Below are positions 59,330-64,000 of a stretch of DNA of 64,000 nt, piece by piece; position 1 is the first letter of the stretch; each line of letters opens with the position of its first letter. The notes under the pieces are model-generated. The model saw only the letters and a list, made by a program, of their open reading frames with translations. It did no database searches and was not told where the DNA came from. The DNA comes from RHLJ01 sp965601955 (GTDB lineage Bacteria; Bacteroidota; Rhodothermia; Balneolales; Balneolaceae). The position numbers and the translations under genes were made by a program. The stretch is taken from assembly GCA_965601955.1 (NCBI GenBank), contig OZ271855.1, forward strand, positions 434,001 to 498,000, written 5' to 3'.

Positions 59330-59785
59330 TTATGAAGTTTTACTCTCCGTATTCGATTCAGGCCCAAGCCTTTTGGGATGGTTGTCTCCCTCCTGCAATT
59401 CATTAAAAGCCTGTTGGAAATTTTTCATCAGTTCCATGTACTCCTGGGAGTTGTTCACCTTTGAAAGCATATTCCTGCTTTTCAGGCTCTCATTGCGGGC
59501 ATACTTGATGAACCTGAAAAAATGAAATTCGACGATATGATCATCATCGTCAGTGAGGTAAATTTTTCCGTGTTCATCCACGCTTTTATAAGTAAAAATG
59601 TATTGGCCATGAGCATTATCGGCATTGGAGTATTTTCGAAAAGTTCCCCAATCAAATTTCCAGCCAACGGCAATGGCCTGAGCAATATTCCAGCAGTTGA
59701 TCTTATCTCCCTCCTGCCAGTGAAGTATCTCGGGGTACCAGGTATGAGGAGGGACTCCCTTCTTTTTATTTTTAAATAGACCCAT
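59330..59785 (-). CDS. Unknown protein, tandem paralogue 1
   Basis: A 151-residue soluble protein I do not recognise. It opens MGLFKNKKKGVPPHTWYPEI and has repeated aromatic strands (YIFTYKSVDEHGKIYLT, HIVEFHFFRFIKYARNESLKSR) and a C-terminal helix (SQEYMELMKNFQQAFNEL). The neighbour at 59787 shares the first 25 residues almost exactly and the last 40 loosely, but the middle differs, so they are tandem duplicates. They are separated by one base and followed upstream by a membrane protein gene. Confidence 0.65.
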   Translation of the reverse strand: MGLFKNKKKGVPPHTWYPEILHWQEGDKINCWNIAQAIAVGWKFDWGTFRKYSNADNAHGQYIFTYKSVDEHGKIYLTDDDDHIVEFHFFRFIKYARNESLKSRNMLSKVNNSQEYMELMKNFQQAFNELQEGDNHPKRLGPESNTESKTS

Positions 59786-59786
59786 A

Positions 59787-60188
59787 CTATTCAGGTAATT
59801 TAGGCTTGTCAGAATCGGATAATTCAGAGAAAGCAGTTTGAAATTCAGAGATCAACTCCATGTATTCTTTGGATTGATTCAGAGTTTGGTTTATTGAGCG
59901 ATTTTTTAGGGAGAGATTCCGGGCTCGTTTGATAAACTTATAGAAGTCAACTTTATGAAGGAGCCCGGTCTCCTTTTCTTCTAAAACAATAAGACCATCA
60001 TAAGTTAGCCCTTTATAAAGATATAGCACTTCCAAGCCCTGGGGCTCTTCAATCAAAAAAAAGGTAGCATAAAACCAATTTCGTTCTACGTTAAATGCCC
60101 GAATTTCATCCTCTTCTTGCCAGTGCAGTATTTCGGGGTACCAGGTATGAGGAGGGGCTCCCTTCTTCTTATTTTTGAACAATCCCAT
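59787..60188 (-). CDS. Unknown protein, tandem paralogue 2
   Basis: A 133-residue protein that starts MGLFKNKKKGAPPHTWYPEI, then diverges from paralogue 1 in the middle (EEDEIRAFNVERNWFYATFFLIEEPQGLEVLYLYKGLTYDGLIVLEEKE) and converges again in FYKFIKRARNLSLKNRS and YMELISEFQTAFSEL. Function unknown. It overlaps the end of the upstream membrane-protein gene by 20 bases, so translation may be coupled. Confidence 0.65.
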   Translation of the reverse strand: MGLFKNKKKGAPPHTWYPEILHWQEEDEIRAFNVERNWFYATFFLIEEPQGLEVLYLYKGLTYDGLIVLEEKETGLLHKVDFYKFIKRARNLSLKNRSINQTLNQSKEYMELISEFQTAFSELSDSDKPKLPE

Positions 60189-60924
60189 CTTTATTAAATA
60201 AAGCTTTTACAGTTTGAGTGAATGTTGGTTGTTCTTCCAGAATATCCTCCGGTTTCATCACCTCAAGAATAACAGTTCCCCGATAAAAACAATACATACT
60301 AATAGCCATTACGGTATGAGCAACATCCAGGTGATTGAACCAGGTATGAATACCAATTTCGCTGGTATAAAAGAAAGCAGCGAGCGTAGCAAAGAGAACT
60401 GTAAGCGTAAAAATCCGGCTGGAGGGATTACCCGTTTTCTTAAAGACGAGGAAATGAAGGGGAAGCACAACAAGCCCTAAACCATATGCGGAATGTACCT
60501 TGATATAGAAAAAATCTAGCGTTATAAAAGTAATGACAGCGAAAGTAAGCAGCTCAAGGATGTTAGTTATTTCCAAAAAGCGGCCAAACCGTTCATTAAT
60601 GATTGGCTGGGCGTGCATGATGGAAGCGCGCTCAACAGCCATTACAGCAATCATGCTAATTAACCAACCTGGCAGCTTCCACTCCAGCCCTACAGCATAT
60701 TGAAAAGCATGTCCCAAAATTCCTCCAAGAAAAGTAGCCAGGCCCATGATAAGGAAGTACCATCGCATATACTGATGGACTTTCCCTGGTTTATTCAGCT
60801 TTCTTAGTTGCACAAAGGCATAGATACAGACTGCGGTAATCCACAAATCTGTAAAGGTAACCATCGGTTCCATGATGGTTATCCCAAAAAGCTCTATCGA
60901 AGGCTGTCCGCTTGGAGATTCCAT
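60169..60924 (-). CDS. Seven-TM membrane protein, unassigned
   Basis: A 251-residue protein with about seven TM helices and conserved-looking His residues in HQYMRWYF, LGHAFQYAV and the late FNHLDVAHTVMAISMYCFYRG. The pattern of scattered His and Asp in a seven-TM fold recalls the CREST (ceramidase/PAQR) group, but I cannot place it firmly. It lies upstream of the tandem MGLFKNKKKG genes and overlaps the first of them. Confidence 0.6.
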   Translation of the reverse strand: MESPSGQPSIELFGITIMEPMVTFTDLWITAVCIYAFVQLRKLNKPGKVHQYMRWYFLIMGLATFLGGILGHAFQYAVGLEWKLPGWLISMIAVMAVERASIMHAQPIINERFGRFLEITNILELLTFAVITFITLDFFYIKVHSAYGLGLVVLPLHFLVFKKTGNPSSRIFTLTVLFATLAAFFYTSEIGIHTWFNHLDVAHTVMAISMYCFYRGTVILEVMKPEDILEEQPTFTQTVKALFNKDGIVQK

Positions 60925-60984
60925 AGTAGTATAATCGGTACTCCATAAACCGAAATACTACCCTTCCGTTCCGATTTAAAGAGA

Positions 60985-62022
60985 CTATTCTGTTTCGGTG
61001 AGCGCTCTTAGAAGCTCAACATCCCAACTTCCATTATTTGGATTATAGATACCAAACCCAGAAGCAAACTCCCAGTAATGATAGCTCATGTCGTTCTCCA
61101 AAGCAAAACGGACAATAGCTTCGGTCCATCGACCCCTGGAAGGGGAATCAGCGGCACTAAAAGCGCCAAACTCTCCGATATTGATAGGCACTCCCCGGTC
61201 CTCACCCCAATCCACAATGGTTTGGAAATGATCTTCTACGCCCGCAACTTCTTGAGCTGTACCATCCCATGTGGTGCCAAGCCATGCATCTGCCCCATCT
61301 ACCCAGCTTGCACCCTGGTGCGTGAATTGAAAGGGCTCATAGTAATGTACAGTAACAATCAGGTTCCCATCATCAGGAATATCAAGTTTTAGCAAACCTG
61401 GAACCCCTCCCCATTCAGCAGCACCAATAACTACCGTTCTATAAGGGTTATGTTCACGAATCTTCTCAAGACCAAGTGGAAGTAAGTCGTTCCAAAGCTC
61501 TGCGGTAAGATTTCCATGCGGTTCGTTCAGAATTTCAAAAAGTACCTCTTTAGGTTGATCCTGGTATCGCTCCGAAATCTGTTCCCAGATAGAAAGGAAC
61601 TTGTCTCGTTCTTGCGCAGGCTGATCAAAGATTTCTTCATAATGATGGATATTGATCATAACCATGAGATCATTATTTAAGGCTTGCTGAATGGCCCAAT
61701 CAACACGAAGAAAGAAATCTTCATTAATAGTGTAAGGGGCTTCCTCAGAAGTATGGGCCGACCAGCGAATGGGAATTCGTACACTGCTGAAGCCAGCCTC
61801 TTTAATGAGTCGAAACCAGTCAGCTTCAAGAACAATGCCCCAATCTCCTTCATTAGGAGCTTCAAGAGCGTTGCCCAGGTTAATTCCCCGACCCAAAGCG
61901 GCATTTTGAGCAAAAGGATCAAGGGGAGCATCAATTTCCGTTTCAATAGGATCTTCACCAGAAGAACTTTTACAGGAAATGAGTAAAAAAACGGTGAGCA
62001 GAGGAAGTAAAAATCGTTTCAT
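60985..62022 (-). CDS. GH5 glycoside hydrolase lipoprotein (cellulase-like)
   Basis: A 345-residue protein with a lipoprotein signal (LLPLLTVFLLISC). The (beta/alpha)8 catalytic domain opens AALGRGINLGNALEAPNEGDWG; the acid/base is E167 in FEILNEPHG and the nucleophile E284 in NIGEFGAF, with His in NIHHYEE and HYYEPFQFTHQG. Family GH5 includes endoglucanases and mannanases; the substrate cannot be chosen from sequence alone. No carbohydrate-binding module or PUL-type SusC/SusD genes are adjacent, so it is a single surface enzyme. Confidence 0.9.
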   Translation of the reverse strand: MKRFLLPLLTVFLLISCKSSSGEDPIETEIDAPLDPFAQNAALGRGINLGNALEAPNEGDWGIVLEADWFRLIKEAGFSSVRIPIRWSAHTSEEAPYTINEDFFLRVDWAIQQALNNDLMVMINIHHYEEIFDQPAQERDKFLSIWEQISERYQDQPKEVLFEILNEPHGNLTAELWNDLLPLGLEKIREHNPYRTVVIGAAEWGGVPGLLKLDIPDDGNLIVTVHYYEPFQFTHQGASWVDGADAWLGTTWDGTAQEVAGVEDHFQTIVDWGEDRGVPINIGEFGAFSAADSPSRGRWTEAIVRFALENDMSYHYWEFASGFGIYNPNNGSWDVELLRALTETE

Positions 62023-62110
62023 GGCTAGTAAATCAATTTGTTTGACTAATGTTAACCAGAAGGAATGAAAAGATCAGGTTAGAAAAAAAATCTCACAGGA
62101 GGGAGTGGTG

Positions 62111-62587
62111 CTATTTTTTTTCAGGACGTTCTTTGGGATTGACAGAAGCCTCAATCGTAGATTCGTTGATTTCATTGAGCTCGCCAAGCGCCTGGATTTG
62201 GGCAGTAGCATCCTCTATAATTTTGTCATATTTCTGTAGGATTTCAGGGTCAAATCCAGGGCTTCTATCTGCGGTTAATTTGAAAAGTAGCATCTGGTTA
62301 AGGAAGTTGTTGAGAATATGCCGGGTAGAAGAAAGCATGGCCTTATAAATCTTAAGCTTTTCGGTTTCAACTTTTCTTTTCCTTCTCCTGCGCAATGCAT
62401 CCAGAGAGGCAAAAACGCAAAGTAAACTCAAAGAAAGGAAGAGCTCATCCGTTTCGTATTCCTCTAGCCCAGCCAATATTCCAGTCAGGGCCTCGAACGT
62501 ATCCAGCTCGAAAATAAGCGATAACAGAAAGAAAACAGCAGCACTTATAAACCCAAAAAGGGTTAAAGCATAATTCTTAATATCCAC
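62111..62587 (-). CDS. Small membrane protein with DHp-like helix
   Basis: A 158-residue protein with two TM helices (about 7-27 and 48-64) followed by a basic stretch (RRRRKRKVETEKLKIY) and helices carrying MLSSTRHILNNFLNQMLLFKL. The HILNN motif in a helical hairpin resembles the dimerisation region of histidine kinases, but no ATPase domain follows and the phospho-acceptor context (H-E/D) is not present. Function unknown. Confidence 0.55.
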   Translation of the reverse strand: MDIKNYALTLFGFISAAVFFLLSLIFELDTFEALTGILAGLEEYETDELFLSLSLLCVFASLDALRRRRKRKVETEKLKIYKAMLSSTRHILNNFLNQMLLFKLTADRSPGFDPEILQKYDKIIEDATAQIQALGELNEINESTIEASVNPKERPEKK

Positions 62588-62698
62588 CTTAGATCTCTTT
62601 AAAAGCCACGTATAAAAATCTACATATTGGGAAGAAACCGATCTTCTGTATCCCCAAACGTATAAATTTCAAGAGTATCTAGAGCGGAGAATGTTTCA

Positions 62699-62809
62699 CT
62701 TTTCAATTAAGAATTCTTCAATGACCAATTACGAATAAGGAATAGCGGTTGTAAGCCATTGTTAATTCGTAATTGAACATTTGACCATTGAATAATTCTT
62801 AATTGAAAG
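62699..62809. repeat. Fold-back inverted repeat
   Basis: The arms 62699-62736 and 62765-62809 are imperfect complements: CTTTTCAATTAAG..., ...ATTACGAAT against ATTCGTAATT..., ...CTTAATTGAAAG. About 38-45 bases pair with a loop of 28 and a few bulges. It lies directly after the stop of the leftward 62811 gene. It may be a terminator or a short non-autonomous element. Confidence 0.6.
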
Positions 62810-62810
62810 C

Positions 62811-63335
62811 TTATTCGGCCGCCTGTTTATAAAGTGCCCCTGATATCAGGAAAAGAACAGTAAAGAAGGCAGTTATAATTGGAGTAAAGCCCCACCCCGC
62901 CATCAGGGTGATAAGGCCAATGATTACCATAGTTATCGCCATAGCATAAGCAGTATAAGACATGCCTTTTGCCTCAAATCGGGAAATAAAAGTGCCCATA
63001 ATACCGATCACATGAACGGCATAAAAGATCAGGTTTACTGGGTTTTCTTCATTCCCAATAATGCCGACTGCTAGATTAACCCAGACAATCATGAGAAGCC
63101 CTACAACAGCAAGGCCGGTAGCTATTTTGTATTGGACGCTTTGCGACATCTTTATAGAGATTAGTTTATAGGTGATACCTGTACCAAATAACATGATCCA
63201 GGCAATTAGAAAGTCAGCCAGGTTCCAGTCTACCTCTTCGGTAAAGAGCATGGCGATTAATGGAATTAGCAAAATGCTGGCAGCACCAAGGGCTATCAAC
63301 ATGGTTGATTTGTAGGAAGGATTTTGAGCATTCAT
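62811..63335 (-). CDS. Five-TM membrane protein
   Basis: A 174-residue integral membrane protein with five TM helices (about 10-30, 40-58, 70-92, 100-116 and 130-168). No family is recognised. It follows the winged-helix regulator by 67 bases, where ACTTTG-N5-CAAAGT (63371-63387) forms a short dyad that could be an operator. Likely one of the regulator's targets. Confidence 0.6.
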   Translation of the reverse strand: MNAQNPSYKSTMLIALGAASILLIPLIAMLFTEEVDWNLADFLIAWIMLFGTGITYKLISIKMSQSVQYKIATGLAVVGLLMIVWVNLAVGIIGNEENPVNLIFYAVHVIGIMGTFISRFEAKGMSYTAYAMAITMVIIGLITLMAGWGFTPIITAFFTVLFLISGALYKQAAE

Positions 63336-63402
63336 TGGAGTTGGGATGGTTGTTATGTATTAGTTAATCCACTTTGTATTTCAAAGTAAAAGGGTAAAAT
63401 TT

Positions 63403-63702
63403 TTATTTCTGGGAGTTAATGATGGATTCCAATGCTTTGAGGTGATCTGTAAAAGCCTTTTTTCCTTCCTTGGTAATGAAGTATTTGGTATTAGGCTTTC
63501 GGTCTATGAAGCTTTTCTCAATGCCGATAAAACCAGCCTGCTCCAGTTTTTTGATATGGGTGGCCAGGTTTCCATCTGTCACATCCAGGAATTCTTTAAG
63601 GGCATTAAAATCCAGGGTATCGTTTACCGCGAGTGCCGACATAATGCCCAGCCTGATCCGGCTTTCGAATGCTTTATGTAACTCTACAAAGCTTCCTTTC
63701 AC
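63403..63702 (-). CDS. Winged-helix transcriptional regulator (HTH_27 type)
   Basis: A 99-residue protein that is one winged helix: FESRIRLGIMSALAVNDTLDFNALKEFLDVTDGNLATHIKKLEQAGFIGIEKSFIDRKPNTKYFITKEGKKAF. This compact ArsR/MarR-like form with no effector domain is typical of regulators paired with membrane proteins in Bacteroidota. It lies six bases after the upstream membrane-protein gene, so both are probably co-transcribed and autoregulated. Confidence 0.85.
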   Translation of the reverse strand: MKGSFVELHKAFESRIRLGIMSALAVNDTLDFNALKEFLDVTDGNLATHIKKLEQAGFIGIEKSFIDRKPNTKYFITKEGKKAFTDHLKALESIINSQK

Positions 63703-63708
63703 TGTATA

Positions 63709-64000
63709 TCACCGCTTGAAATTGAAATGCATATAAATGCCATACACAATATGAACCATCCCAAAACCGAGAACCCAAAGAATAAGCCCATATTCAACAA
63801 ACCAGGCTGCCAATAGCCCAAGGCCGAGCTGCACAAAGCCCATCCACTTTACTTCGCTGATGGTAAAATTTCCGGCAATAACCAGGGAGAGGCCATAAAA
63901 AATGAGCATCATAGGCGCTACAAGTCCGATAAGACCAATCGAGATCAGCATGGAGATAACAAATCCACCCACGATTAGTGGAACAACCATATTGCCGAGC
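63709..64000 (-). CDS. Membrane protein, N-terminally cut by the window edge
   Basis: At least 97 residues with three or four TM helices (VPLIVGGFVISMLISIGLIGLVAPMMLIFYGLSLVIAG, WMGFVQLGLGLLAAWF, GLILWVLGFGMVHIVYGIYMHFN). The frame stays open to the window end (codons for LGN precede the first Met), so the true start lies outside. It is followed by the winged-helix regulator, a pairing that suggests joint control. Confidence 0.65.
   Translation of the reverse strand, partial: LGNMVVPLIVGGFVISMLISIGLIGLVAPMMLIFYGLSLVIAGNFTISEVKWMGFVQLGLGLLAAWFVEYGLILWVLGFGMVHIVYGIYMHFNFKR

Overview
The window looks like chromosomal DNA from a Bacteroidota-type bacterium, most likely the Balneolota (Balneola/Gracilimonas-like) lineage; this is inference. 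The evidence is: promoters of the Bacteroidota form TTG-N20/21-TAnnTTTG before rpmB, ffh, tRNA-Asp and the 9.4 kb gene; a DUF4295 gene beside rpmG and rpmB; weak use of Shine-Dalgarno sites; an S16 protein with a long acidic tail; and many secreted lipoproteins and DUF families typical of that group. Most of the window is core chromosome. No phage, IS transposase or CRISPR array is visible.

Layout. 1-9.2 kb: end of a coiled-coil surface protein, a MarR regulator with its operator, xth-tyrS-cvpA, yqeY, the rpmB-rpmG-DUF4295 ribosomal operon, then gyrB and gyrA. 9.3-12.8 kb: an AT-rich accessory patch holding a 2-TM/beta-domain protein, a DUF3667 zinc-ribbon membrane protein, and a SIR2-domain protein overlapping a small unknown gene. 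It is punctuated by two frameshifted copies of the 3' end of the WYL regulator gene that lies intact at 12.8-13.7 kb. 13.7-16.5 kb: rsmG with two parS-like sites inside it, mnmG and tRNA-Asp. 16.5-24.8 kb: glutathione peroxidase, small envelope proteins, a PhnP-like hydrolase, manC, a PhoR/PhoB-like pair, ruvA-ruvC and fabI. 24.9-29.5 kb: the translation and export operon ffh-rpsP-rimM-trmD-rplS, then adk. 29.5-34.4 kb: an orphan NMT1-like binding protein and the glycerol operon glpK-glpD-glpF. 34.5-39.1 kb: a sialate O-acetylesterase, a patatin, a GIY-YIG protein bracketed by REP-like hairpins, a metalloenzyme and dtd. 39.1-39.5 kb: a gene-free AT-rich stretch with eight TGTGGA/TCCACA cores, the best candidate for a replication origin. 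39.5-64 kb: purM, a TonB_C lipoprotein, a permease/XRE cluster, a K+ channel, an atypical Nramp, an M14 peptidase, a GMC dehydrogenase with its small subunit, an internally deleted amidohydrolase, a tandem pair of unknown paralogues, a GH5 lipoprotein and small membrane proteins with a winged-helix regulator.

The most interesting parts are the 9.3-12.8 kb patch (a possible two-gene SIR2 defence module and an orphan Cap15-like protein between regulator-gene remnants), the DnaA-box cluster at 39.1-39.5 kb together with parS-like sites at 14.2-14.4 kb, and the hairpin repeat family around the GIY-YIG gene. All family assignments come from reading the protein sequences; no database search was run.
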